Below, one piece after another: positions 1 through 8,010 of a stretch of DNA of 64,000 nt. This stretch comes from a virus: IMG/VR virus record IMGVR_UViG_3300009151_000043, positions 1 through 64,000 of that record; one strand, given 5' to 3'. Numbering within the stretch: the stretch's first letter is position 1; each line of letters starts with the position of its first letter. The notes below the pieces were generated by a model. That model worked only from the letters and a program-made list of their open reading frames with translations, was not told where the DNA came from and did no database searches. A program made the translations under genes and the position numbers.

Positions 1-595
1 ACAGACAACTGTCCATATAGCTTGAAGCTTCGCCTGGGCTAGTTGTCAACGCTTGATGATAAACAACACCCTTCCGAGGATGGTCTACTCCAAGCACGTC
101 AGTTATCTCACTGAGACTATCAGGATGGCTCAAGCTTCCGCAGGCCCATACCCTGGCTAGATCTAGATGTGTTCCCTCCCCCAGTGAAGCGGTGTGGAAC
201 ACGTCTTTGAAGAAGTTCATCTCACTGTATCGTGCAGCTCGCCTAGCTATAAAAGGGTACACAAACCGGCAGCCACGAAACGTGACTGTGCGTGCACCTT
301 CAATAGTTTTTAGCTTATTATACAGCCAGCGAAGTATAGTCTCCTCTACACAGGTAAGTGAAGTCTTTGTCTCTATCTTTCCAGTCTCTATATCTAGCAA
401 ACCTACCGCACATACGTATCCTGTAATTTCGCTATAGGCAGCATCTTCAAAATACTTATTTTTCTTTTTCTCTATATCCTCAGCAATCTTAACCGCATCT
501 TTGAGGTTTGCGGCGGCTCTGAATACAGGAGCTTTCAGCACCAACTCGGCTTTAGATAATGGTGCTGTCTCTATGTGTAATATGTATTGGTTCAT
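1..595 (-). CDS. Degenerate RNase H-fold 3'-5' exonuclease-like protein (partial, runs off left edge)
   Basis: An open frame starts at ATG 595, overlaps the upstream stop as ATGA and runs off the window start, giving 198 visible codons. The N-terminus ILHIETAPL matches the Exo I strand of phage and PolB-type 3'-5' exonucleases, which normally read DIET. The later TFRGCRFVYPFIARRA matches the Exo II segment, normally with N and D in place of R and V. A THLDLARVW segment follows, as in the family. The expected catalytic Asp of Exo I is His and that of Exo II is Val, so the visible part looks catalytically impaired. It sits last in a minus-strand operon of replication genes. The fold assignment is by motif resemblance only, and the missing 3' part could change the reading. 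Confidence 0.6.
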   Translation of the reverse strand, partial: MNQYILHIETAPLSKAELVLKAPVFRAAANLKDAVKIAEDIEKKKNKYFEDAAYSEITGYVCAVGLLDIETGKIETKTSLTCVEETILRWLYNKLKTIEGARTVTFRGCRFVYPFIARRAARYSEMNFFKDVFHTASLGEGTHLDLARVWACGSLSHPDSLSEITDVLGVDHPRKGVVYHQALTTSPGEASSYMDSCL

Positions 596-2697
596 ACTGT
601 TGTCAATGCATTGTCTACCAAGGCTGCGACCCCTTCAGCAGTGTTTTCTCGCTCTGGGTGATAATTGTGTGCATTTTCAGCGCCTGGTTGTCCTGTTGCG
701 CTTGCGAGCGTAGTGATGTTCTGTTGCATTACTCCGTCGTTTTTCAACGCAAGAAGTCTTGCTGCGATATCGTCATATCCTGCACCTGCGTAGTGCCGGT
801 CATTTACAATACAGCGATACTGCTTTGTTTCGAAATCGTACACTTTAGCAGTTTTAATAATTACCGCATACGTTCTGAGTGAGCCGTGGACTTTATAGGC
901 TTTTTCACCCATAAATTCAATTTGCTCAGCTTTCGTCAGCTTTACGGCTGTGGCGAGAAACTCTTTAGACTTCTCTACAGCCGCCTTCTTTGCTTCGTTG
1001 GCAGCAGACAATAGTTTAACAATATCTTCTTTAGTTAACAGTACCTGTTTGGTTTCTGTAGGCTTTCCCTCAGCATCCACACCTTTGACAGTAAACGTAG
1101 AGGCTTCAACAAGAAGTTTGGTCAACTCGTACTGACTCCACTCATATGACCTGTAGCCGAACGGACACGTCCAATCGCGCCTACGCATCCAACCGTTGTC
1201 TGTCTTTTTATTCAGTGTTTCTATACGCTTAACAAGTTTAGCCAGACTGACCTTGACTTTACGCTCTTTATCTATATGAATCTTTATGCATTTCTCTGCT
1301 TTATCAATACTGAACTGTAGCGCAGGCGCGTCCGGACCTGCTGTTTCATCGTTGTACTCGCGGTTTGTTATCGAGCTATGAATTTTTACTGGCAGTCCGT
1401 TAGCGATTACATCGTGCCACTTGATACTCATCCTACAAACGCTTTTCAGAAACAACTTATAGTCCTCCGCGTCGTGATAGCAAGAAGCTCTATGGATAGC
1501 TTTACTGATTTCTTCTCGATTAATCCTGACTTTGTTAAGATACCGTTGATATGTGTCAGAAACAGCAGGAGTGATGCTGATACCGTTCACACTGAAGGTA
1601 GGTAGCTCTTTTAATACCGCTGTGTCAACTTCCTCAGCTTCTGGTTGTGCGTTAGGCTCATCTAGATTTACAACCGCAACCAGAGCCTCGGGAGCGTTCT
1701 CTTTAACAAGCAGTCTTTCCACATGCTTCGCATACACATCCACGATAGTGTAGATATCAAACTCTAGGTTGAAGTTTAGACTTTTGAACAAAACATCCAG
1801 CAGATCTTCAGCTTCTAGCGATACCTGCGCGTAGGTGGCTGATGTTTTTGTCAAAACCACGTTATTAATAGTAGTTTTTTCTATTTCATCATTCATCAAT
1901 TTACTCACGACAAGAAGAGTTGTATTTTTCTTATAGTCGTCGTCGATGTGCTTGCTGAGAGTGTTATAGGCTGACTTCGTATCAGTATCCATTTTCTTGT
2001 GCATCTTCAAACGAAGAAGCTCGGCCTCGTAAACATTAATGAAGCAACCGTCACGCAGCATCTCAACAAGGCTTGGCTGCATGATACACATCATGAAGAT
2101 ATGTGCCGTGTTTACGTCATACTCATTAGCTACAACATAGTGTGTAGTGATTTCTCCTTTTTTATCTTTTTGTTCTATAGCTTTAAAATAGAACCCGGCA
2201 TCCAGGTAGTCATAGATAGGCTCGTCATTCCTAGCCATCAGAATGACGTGATTCATATGACGATTATCGTAATCTGTGATAATCCTATATGTGAAGTCTC
2301 CTTGCGTCGTTTCCGCAGGAGCATTTTTGATGACCTTTGGTCTGTACCCCGTACCGATACTTTCAGGCACAAGCTTCAAAGTCTTAAATAGCTTTGCCGT
2401 GTTGTGCTGGATATCGCTCAGTGTACGTTCCGGCTCATTACGTATTTTACACAGCTCGCTCCACCAGAATGGGGAATCTGTGAGCATGGTACTGTTCAAC
2501 GGAATTTGTTTAAACTTGGAAAAGCCATACAGGTCTTCCAAAGAAGAGAATCTGAGCTTGTGATAATTCGCAGTGTATACTGGCTGATATTGTGCGTCGT
2601 AGCCATAGCTTAGATCCATGTCGCCAGCTTCAGCAAACTTGAATAGCTGATTGATTTCTTTATTTAATTTTTTAAGTTCTGTGTAAGGAATATTCAT
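592..2697 (-). CDS. Conserved hypothetical protein, 701 aa
   Basis: Long minus-strand frame. The ATG at 2697 (MNIPYTELKK) is preferred over an upstream in-frame Met at 2739, because the latter would put the start inside a terminator hairpin. The C-terminus overlaps the next gene by 4 nt (ATGA). No signal peptide, membrane segment or recognisable catalytic motif is seen. There are scattered charged helical stretches, and an Ala/Lys-rich helix at about residues 570-595. It lies between the replication genes and the exonuclease-like fragment, so an accessory role in DNA metabolism is possible but is only inferred from position. I do not recognise the family. No promoter fits between the terminator and the ATG, so expression probably depends on read-through. 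Confidence 0.75.
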   Translation of the reverse strand: MNIPYTELKKLNKEINQLFKFAEAGDMDLSYGYDAQYQPVYTANYHKLRFSSLEDLYGFSKFKQIPLNSTMLTDSPFWWSELCKIRNEPERTLSDIQHNTAKLFKTLKLVPESIGTGYRPKVIKNAPAETTQGDFTYRIITDYDNRHMNHVILMARNDEPIYDYLDAGFYFKAIEQKDKKGEITTHYVVANEYDVNTAHIFMMCIMQPSLVEMLRDGCFINVYEAELLRLKMHKKMDTDTKSAYNTLSKHIDDDYKKNTTLLVVSKLMNDEIEKTTINNVVLTKTSATYAQVSLEAEDLLDVLFKSLNFNLEFDIYTIVDVYAKHVERLLVKENAPEALVAVVNLDEPNAQPEAEEVDTAVLKELPTFSVNGISITPAVSDTYQRYLNKVRINREEISKAIHRASCYHDAEDYKLFLKSVCRMSIKWHDVIANGLPVKIHSSITNREYNDETAGPDAPALQFSIDKAEKCIKIHIDKERKVKVSLAKLVKRIETLNKKTDNGWMRRRDWTCPFGYRSYEWSQYELTKLLVEASTFTVKGVDAEGKPTETKQVLLTKEDIVKLLSAANEAKKAAVEKSKEFLATAVKLTKAEQIEFMGEKAYKVHGSLRTYAVIIKTAKVYDFETKQYRCIVNDRHYAGAGYDDIAARLLALKNDGVMQQNITTLASATGQPGAENAHNYHPERENTAEGVAALVDNALTTV

Positions 2698-2719
2698 TTT
2701 TAAATATATGTAGGTACGC

Positions 2720-2754
2720 AAAAAAGCCCCCTGGCACACTGTGTACCAGGGGGC
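2720..2754 (-). terminator. Strong intrinsic terminator
   Basis: Nine-bp perfect stem GCCCCCTGG/CCAGGGGGC (2726-2734 with 2746-2754). It is extended inside by ACAC/GTGT around a one-base apex, and is followed on the minus strand by six T (2725-2720). It ends the transcript of the 105-aa gene just upstream and lies only 22 nt before the next start. Confidence 0.9.
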
Positions 2755-2780
2755 ATGAACTGGGGCTGGAGAGGCTGCGC

Positions 2781-3098
2781 TTACTTCACACCGCCGACAA
2801 GAATACCGGTAAGAAGAACTGCAGGATCATCCATTGCCTGCAACTGTGCTTGCAGTTTCTGGATGTTGCTTTCTGTGCGATAGTCTGTGCCTTTGAACTC
2901 AAACTTTTCGCCGTTGATGAACACCCAGCGGGCGTTATTTTCAGCGTTTTCAAGAATGCACTCAGTTGCTGCTTCAAGGGTCAATCCTGCGCGGGTGTCG
3001 TGGCCCTTCGTGCTTGCGATGTCGATGTTGTATGTTTTCATGGTAGTTACTTCGTTGCTGACTTCTGCGTTAACTGCTGTGCTGTTGTTGTTTGACAT
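2781..3098 (-). CDS. Small hypothetical protein, 105 aa, own transcription unit
   Basis: Starts at ATG 3098 (MSNNNSTAV) and ends at TAA 2781. It is acidic and soluble, with no membrane segment. A disordered Ser/Asn/Val-rich N-terminus precedes a compact domain (about residues 21-75) containing GLTLEAATECILENAENN and ARWVFINGEKFEF, then a short C-terminal helix with LQAQLQAMDD. The gene has its own consensus-like promoter upstream and a strong terminator downstream, which is rare in this densely packed genome and suggests high or separately timed expression. Function unknown. Confidence 0.8.
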   Translation of the reverse strand: MSNNNSTAVNAEVSNEVTTMKTYNIDIASTKGHDTRAGLTLEAATECILENAENNARWVFINGEKFEFKGTDYRTESNIQKLQAQLQAMDDPAVLLTGILVGGVK

Positions 3099-3123
3099 AA
3101 TATGATTTTTTGTTGTTACTGCA

Positions 3124-3152
3124 ATTATAACCGATTTTTAACCTACGGTCGA
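3124..3152 (-). promoter_or_regulatory. Sigma-70-type promoter for the 105-aa gene
   Basis: On the minus strand TCGACC (3152-3147), a 17-bp spacer and a perfect TATAAT (3129-3124), 25 nt before the ATG at 3098. The hairpin GGTTGTTC/GAACAGCC just downstream of the preceding gene overlaps the -35 side, so upstream transcripts may be slowed here. Confidence 0.65.
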
Positions 3153-3183
3153 GGCTGTTCTGGGGGGAACAACCAAGACTTTA

Positions 3184-3978
3184 TTAGGCGTAGAGCTCCA
3201 CCGCTTTCTCTCTCAAAGCAGGAAGCAGTCCAGCGTTCTCGATGGCTGCTGTATATGTGACGTTGGAGCTTTTGCTGTAGTAGTTACACAGCCCCCAATC
3301 TTTAATCTGCTGCAACGGGAACTTTTTCTTCAATTCTTTATCAAATTCCTTGTAAAGGAAGCTGTAGGCCTCTCCTGTCAAAGGAGATACTAGGATTTCT
3401 TCGAAAGTCATGCCTTTCTCAAAACCGATTTTCTGTCCATTGCAGACGCACAGATTCCAGATTTCCGCTTTCAAAGATATCTGTTTAGCTTGCAATGGTT
3501 TATCTGCAGCCTTCTTGGGAGAAGCAGAGATTTCATAGCGTTTAACTTCTGGGAGGGCAGTTACCGGCTGCGGTGCTGCGCTCTCGGCATTAACAAAATC
3601 CATAGGGATGTCGTCAGTGGTGGGCTCGCTGAAAGGTAGATCCAGCTCCATTTGAGGCGCCTCCACATACGCAGCTGTAGCTTTTACTGCTACAGGCTTC
3701 CTTACAGGGTATGGCATACTGTTTCTCTTGAGCTTCTGGCTTTTTGTCAGCGCCTCTTTAAAATCTGCGCTACTCACAAGATAGCGATAGCGCACATCGT
3801 GACCTTCTCCTGTGCAAACGTGGATAGGGTTGCTGGGGAGGTTTTTCCTGAAGCCTCCACCATAAATTTTAATCAGGTCGTTTAAATAATAATATTTTTT
3901 CTTATTGATATCTACGCTACGGAGATCGACGCCGTCTACAGTGATTTTTTCAATTTTGTTTTGGATAACAGTGGTCAT
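3184..3978 (-). CDS. Hypothetical protein, 264 aa, weak BRO/KilA-N-like N-terminus
   Basis: Starts ATG 3978 (MTTVIQNKIEK), stop TAA 3184. The N-terminal DGVDLRSVDINKKKYYYLND followed by LIKIYG resembles the opening of phage BRO-N/KilA-N DNA-binding domains, but the match is short. Residues about 95-160 are a low-complexity Pro/Ala linker. The C-terminal 85 residues form a second folded domain with a short Lys-rich stretch (ELKKKFPLQQIKDW) and end in ELYA. A two-domain DNA-associated or regulatory protein is possible. It lies between a GP88-like gene and the separately transcribed 105-aa gene. Confidence 0.7.
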   Translation of the reverse strand: MTTVIQNKIEKITVDGVDLRSVDINKKKYYYLNDLIKIYGGGFRKNLPSNPIHVCTGEGHDVRYRYLVSSADFKEALTKSQKLKRNSMPYPVRKPVAVKATAAYVEAPQMELDLPFSEPTTDDIPMDFVNAESAAPQPVTALPEVKRYEISASPKKAADKPLQAKQISLKAEIWNLCVCNGQKIGFEKGMTFEEILVSPLTGEAYSFLYKEFDKELKKKFPLQQIKDWGLCNYYSKSSNVTYTAAIENAGLLPALREKAVELYA

Positions 3979-4016
3979 TTGTATTGTTGTTTAGGTTTTT
4001 ACGTGCAGCCACCAGA

Positions 4017-4763
4017 TTATCTGTGGATGGGAAACTGCACATGACGGATTTTTCCACTCTTTAAAGGACGATCAACGCAAACTCTGCACCTAGCGCAGGC
4101 TCCCTTATCCTTTAGTTTTTTAGTTTTACCAGAGACTTCAGGGCAGATCAGCACTGGCCTGTCCTTGGGTATGTCAGCTGGCAGAGTATCACCCATCCAG
4201 GCTAGCGCCACGTTAGGGTAATTCTTGTACTCTTCATATATGGCAAATACTTTATCTCTGTTCACTGGGTCGCAGCTCAGCATCAGTGTGAGGTTTTTAA
4301 GCTCAGCCAGTATAGGTACAGCGAACATGGCTCGTGTATACGCCCAGAAATGCACAGCTGGGTGTTTCTCTATGGCTTTAGCCCAAGCGGCTGTGTAGGT
4401 GAGGTTGAAGAACTCTCCTCCAGTATGTATCCTGAAGAAGGGTTCCTGTCCACCACCATTTAACAACCATTTATCTATACTGTTCTCTATAATGCAGAGC
4501 TGCTCCTCAAAGCTCTTACTCCAAACTAGTGAAGTATTATAGTCTTCGTTAGCTGCATAATTCTTGCGCAGCTTACGAAGATTAACATCGTAGCACTTAC
4601 CAACACAGCCGCCCTCTCCCTCTGTAGCCGCCACACACGTTCCTCCGTGTGCTGGCAAGCCAGAAGCTAGGCTGAATGTGTTCCCGTGAGCTTTTTTAAA
4701 CCGTACTTTGCTATTGTCTGTCAGCTTAAAGCTACGGTAATCGTCTATTGTTTCCATTCCCAT
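4017..4763 (-). CDS. GP88-family phage protein
   Basis: Cys-rich 248-aa protein. It shows the arrangement I associate with phage 'gene product 88' proteins: LPAHGGTCVAATEG, then GGCVGKCYD near residues 35-58, a central FFRIHTGGEFFNLTYTAAW and FWAYTRAMF, LSCDPVN, and a C-terminal Cys cluster (CPEVSG, then CARCRVCVD). The conserved Cys residues suggest metal or Fe-S binding; the activity of this family is unknown to me. The start at 4763 overlaps the polymerase stop by 19 nt; an internal ATG at 4757 is also possible. Translational coupling to the polymerase is likely. Confidence 0.75.
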   Translation of the reverse strand: MGMETIDDYRSFKLTDNSKVRFKKAHGNTFSLASGLPAHGGTCVAATEGEGGCVGKCYDVNLRKLRKNYAANEDYNTSLVWSKSFEEQLCIIENSIDKWLLNGGGQEPFFRIHTGGEFFNLTYTAAWAKAIEKHPAVHFWAYTRAMFAVPILAELKNLTLMLSCDPVNRDKVFAIYEEYKNYPNVALAWMGDTLPADIPKDRPVLICPEVSGKTKKLKDKGACARCRVCVDRPLKSGKIRHVQFPIHR

Positions 4764-7450
4764 AAGTTCTTTTCAAAATTCCATGCAGTTTCTTTCGCAA
4801 ACACTTTTTCTTTACCCTTCCATCTATCCATGATCTCCAGCTCACAGCCTACATTATCGCCTGTAGCAAGTTTTGTTTGGTGGCAAAACACATCTTTTAA
4901 TACTTCCTGGATATAGTTGTCCTTGCACAGATCTTTGTGTACAGCCCAGTAGCCTGCATCATGCACGGTATTTACAGGATATATGTACTTCATCCAAAGA
5001 CCTTCTTTCTTTAGCCTGTTCTTGAGGTTCACTGACGCTTCCCACATGAACCAGGCCAATTCACTAGCCACAGGGAACGCAAGACTCTCGTTCATCCATC
5101 CGGCAAGAATACCGAAGTTGTCTGTAGCTTCATACTGGAGTATGAGCCCTCGCGCATTAGTGATCCTTTTATAATCTTGTACTTCATTCGTGCAACGATC
5201 TCTGTAGGCCATATATTTTGTGTACCTTCTCCAGGTATCCAAAGCATACTCAAGTGTCTTCAAACCCACATGCAGCCCGTTCTCAGCATAGATGTCAGCT
5301 TGAATAGGTACTGCAGCGAACTTTAAGCCTGCAGTATACGACACACGGAATGTGATACTTTTAGCGATAACGTACTTACTCACATCTTTTTTTGTGAGTG
5401 TATGGTCATTAAAGTATTCACGCATCTTGGTCTGATGGAAATTACCAGATCTGATGTCATGGATGAAGTTTTCATCCTGACTCAGAAAGGCCATAATTGC
5501 CAAGTCAGCTCCGGCAACGTCAAGCTCACACCAGTAGTAGTCAGGGTCACCAGGATAAAATATATTACGTATATTTTTAGGCAATTGCTCACTGTACTCT
5601 TTCTGCTCATCACTGTTGAGATTACTGTAACCAGGCACAAAGATGTCCGGTATATACGCCAACACCTTTGATGCAGGATTTTGAACATTAGGGCTGCTGC
5701 TGGCCCTAAAATTCTTCAAGCACTCAAAGAAACTAGCGTGTATCTTTCCATCGCCACAGATAGCTGACCAGTAGCTTTGTTTGAGAGGCTCTTCATCATC
5801 CTCACTTTCAATTTCACCGTCCATCAATACGCCTTTCCTGGACAGAAACTTGTTGGCAAATACACTTATCCTCCCAACGCTGAGTAGCAGGGTTATAGCT
5901 TTGTGTGTGGCGTTCAGCTTTTCAAGATTCTCTTCCGTCTCTTCCAGTCCTTTAGCCTGCAACTCCTCAAGCTGAAATTTTATAGTAGACAGACTTTTGC
6001 CGTTCGTGCTTGGCTCGTAGAGCTTTTTTGTTTCAGGCTTCTGCTTGTCGTACCATACTTTGCTTTTGGGGCTCTTCCCTGACTTTGTGTAGTATGCTGG
6101 CTGAACTTTGAGTGTGTCGAACAAAAGCTCTTTTTTCTGAAGCGAACTGTTAGGATTGAATTCATCTATACCGAACCTTTCTTTTAAGAATTCTGTAAGT
6201 TCCTTTTTTAGTTCATCATATTTTCTACTGTATTTGTCAGATATGTCTTCTAGTACAGCCTTGTCTATACCTATACCAGTGAGTTCCATATCTGTGAAAT
6301 ATGTAGTCAAAGGAAGATAAATATCATAATAAGCAGATTTTAGCTCTTCAGGGAACAGGTGCATCATACGTAAACAAGCTTCACGATGACTCACAGCGTC
6401 CCCAGCACAATAATCGTAGTATATTTCTGGCTCAAGAAATTTCATCTTCGCCATTTCAGCCTTAGCTAGCTTGTGCTCTTTCATCTTGCGATTAAGTGCC
6501 GTGTAGTATGGCCGATACTTGGTGAACATCTTGATACCTGTCTCCAAGCCTTTAGGTAGTCTAGAGTCAAAGAACGCCACAGCTTTCATACCGTCAAACG
6601 CCAGGGTCTCATCAGGTAGATCAAACCCTCTATGGCGCAAACGTAGATCGTCAGCTCGTATATTCCAGCCAAGCCTTTTAGCTTCTGGATGCTCGAGCAT
6701 GATTTTCATCGTGTCCAAGAGTTCTCTATTCTCGGTTGCGCCATCGTTGCTAATATTCAACACTATGGCTATGTCTTTTTCACAAGAGTACTGGAACTCA
6801 TACATTACCTCGTCATCGGTAAATTTACTACCGAACCACTCAGCATCATAACCTATGGTGAACATACCTTTGCGTACGTACCTTTCAAGAATACGCCTAT
6901 TCTCTGCAGGGTCGTCAATCACGAAGTATGTGTAGTCTTGGTATTTAAGATTATCGTCAAGCGACCTTTTGGCCAGTTCGAATATCTCTTTGAACTCTGG
7001 ACGCTTTGTAGGGTCCATCATAACAATCATGCCTGGAGCATAATTGGCTAGAATTTTCCCATAAGCATTTTCAGTAATCTCCCCAATATAGTCCCCCATT
7101 TTAATGTTGGACTTCATGACGCGCTTGAATGCCTCGGCACCCAGCGGCATGATTAGCTTAGGCTTGATGGCCTCTATCTCTTTATCAAGGCTTTCTCGCC
7201 ACTCTTCAATATCCTCAGCACTAGGTTTACTTTTTACACCTATGCCGTGTTTTACCGTAGCTGTAAAATGTACTTTCTCTAAGGGAATATCTGCAGCACT
7301 CAAAGCAGCCAAAACTTCAGCTGCCGCATACCCTCGCTTACCGAAAGCTTCAGCCTCCAAGTCGTCTTTGTTTGGGTGAGAGAAGACAATCAGTAGCTCT
7401 GGAGCAGTACCTTCTGTTATTGTAGTATCTATCGTTATTCTGTCTGACAT
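4745..7450 (-). CDS. DNA polymerase, family A, with N-terminal UDG-like domain
   Basis: 901-aa replicative polymerase. Residues about 15-150 look like a uracil-DNA-glycosylase fold (PELLIVFSHPNKDDL, PKLIMPLGAEAFKRVM). A 3'-5' proofreading domain follows with intact acids: YDAEW (about 201), GWNIRADDLRL and YCAGDAV. The polymerase domain has motif A LDVAGADLAIMAFLS (about 645), O-helix KYVIAKSITFRVSYTAG (about 695) and motif C NTVHDAGYW (about 829). Departures from the usual family A pattern are Asp for Glu in motif A, VHDA instead of VHDE, and YT instead of YG in motif B. The metal-binding aspartates remain. SPO1-type phage polymerases are, from memory, another case of a UDG-like N-terminus. 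The 3' end overlaps the GP88-like gene and the 5' end overlaps the sigma gene. Confidence 0.92.
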   Translation of the reverse strand: MSDRITIDTTITEGTAPELLIVFSHPNKDDLEAEAFGKRGYAAAEVLAALSAADIPLEKVHFTATVKHGIGVKSKPSAEDIEEWRESLDKEIEAIKPKLIMPLGAEAFKRVMKSNIKMGDYIGEITENAYGKILANYAPGMIVMMDPTKRPEFKEIFELAKRSLDDNLKYQDYTYFVIDDPAENRRILERYVRKGMFTIGYDAEWFGSKFTDDEVMYEFQYSCEKDIAIVLNISNDGATENRELLDTMKIMLEHPEAKRLGWNIRADDLRLRHRGFDLPDETLAFDGMKAVAFFDSRLPKGLETGIKMFTKYRPYYTALNRKMKEHKLAKAEMAKMKFLEPEIYYDYCAGDAVSHREACLRMMHLFPEELKSAYYDIYLPLTTYFTDMELTGIGIDKAVLEDISDKYSRKYDELKKELTEFLKERFGIDEFNPNSSLQKKELLFDTLKVQPAYYTKSGKSPKSKVWYDKQKPETKKLYEPSTNGKSLSTIKFQLEELQAKGLEETEENLEKLNATHKAITLLLSVGRISVFANKFLSRKGVLMDGEIESEDDEEPLKQSYWSAICGDGKIHASFFECLKNFRASSSPNVQNPASKVLAYIPDIFVPGYSNLNSDEQKEYSEQLPKNIRNIFYPGDPDYYWCELDVAGADLAIMAFLSQDENFIHDIRSGNFHQTKMREYFNDHTLTKKDVSKYVIAKSITFRVSYTAGLKFAAVPIQADIYAENGLHVGLKTLEYALDTWRRYTKYMAYRDRCTNEVQDYKRITNARGLILQYEATDNFGILAGWMNESLAFPVASELAWFMWEASVNLKNRLKKEGLWMKYIYPVNTVHDAGYWAVHKDLCKDNYIQEVLKDVFCHQTKLATGDNVGCELEIMDRWKGKEKVFAKETAWNFEKNLWEWKQ

Positions 7451-8010
7451 CTTATACTTAAGGTTACCGTGTTATAGTTTTTCCTGAGCTTCTTTTTGGC
7501 TACGTTTATCATGAACCCCACATTACCGGGTGTGGTGCGAAGCTTCTTGGCTATCTCGATATAACTCATGTCGCAGAAATATCTTAGGTACATTACAGCT
7601 TTTAACTTAACCGGAAGCATACTCATAACCTCTCCCACAAGAGACTCAACCCTCCCAGCTTCGTCTTTTTCTACTAACAGCTCTAAGGGCGAGTTGTCGC
7701 ACTCGCACGCCAGAGCCAAAGCACCTGACGGCATATCGGCTTCGTCAACAAAGCTATAGGCAAAGCATTCACCGAATAACAATCTTTTATCTTTTTTTAT
7801 TATTTTAAAAGATATGTTCCTACTCACTGCAAACAGCCAAGGAGCAGGATCTTCGCCGGTTGCAGTATATTTCGTCATCAGCCTGACAAAAGTCTCCTGC
7901 ACCACTTCATGAGATCTATCCAAGTCTTTTAATATGCTGTAGACAAATTTTCTCAAACTTGCGTAATTTTTTTCATATGCCTCTTCTACTTCCTTGGTGG
8001 TGAGTTTCAT
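7435..8010 (-). CDS. ECF-like RNA polymerase sigma factor
   Basis: 191-aa protein with sigma-70 region 2 (about residues 10-70: LRKFVYSILKDLDRSHEVVQ, ETFVRLM, PWLFAVSRNISFKIIKK) and region 4 (about 125-180: MLPVKLKAVMYLRYFCDMSY followed by IEIAKKLRTTPGNVGFMINV). Region 3 is missing, as in ECF sigma factors. It would direct host RNA polymerase to phage promoters, perhaps middle or late ones. It lies inside the replication operon; its stop overlaps the polymerase start by 16 nt, and its ATG shares a TAATG junction with the helicase stop. No anti-sigma gene is visible next to it. Confidence 0.88.
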   Translation of the reverse strand: MKLTTKEVEEAYEKNYASLRKFVYSILKDLDRSHEVVQETFVRLMTKYTATGEDPAPWLFAVSRNISFKIIKKDKRLLFGECFAYSFVDEADMPSGALALACECDNSPLELLVEKDEAGRVESLVGEVMSMLPVKLKAVMYLRYFCDMSYIEIAKKLRTTPGNVGFMINVAKKKLRKNYNTVTLSIRCQTE

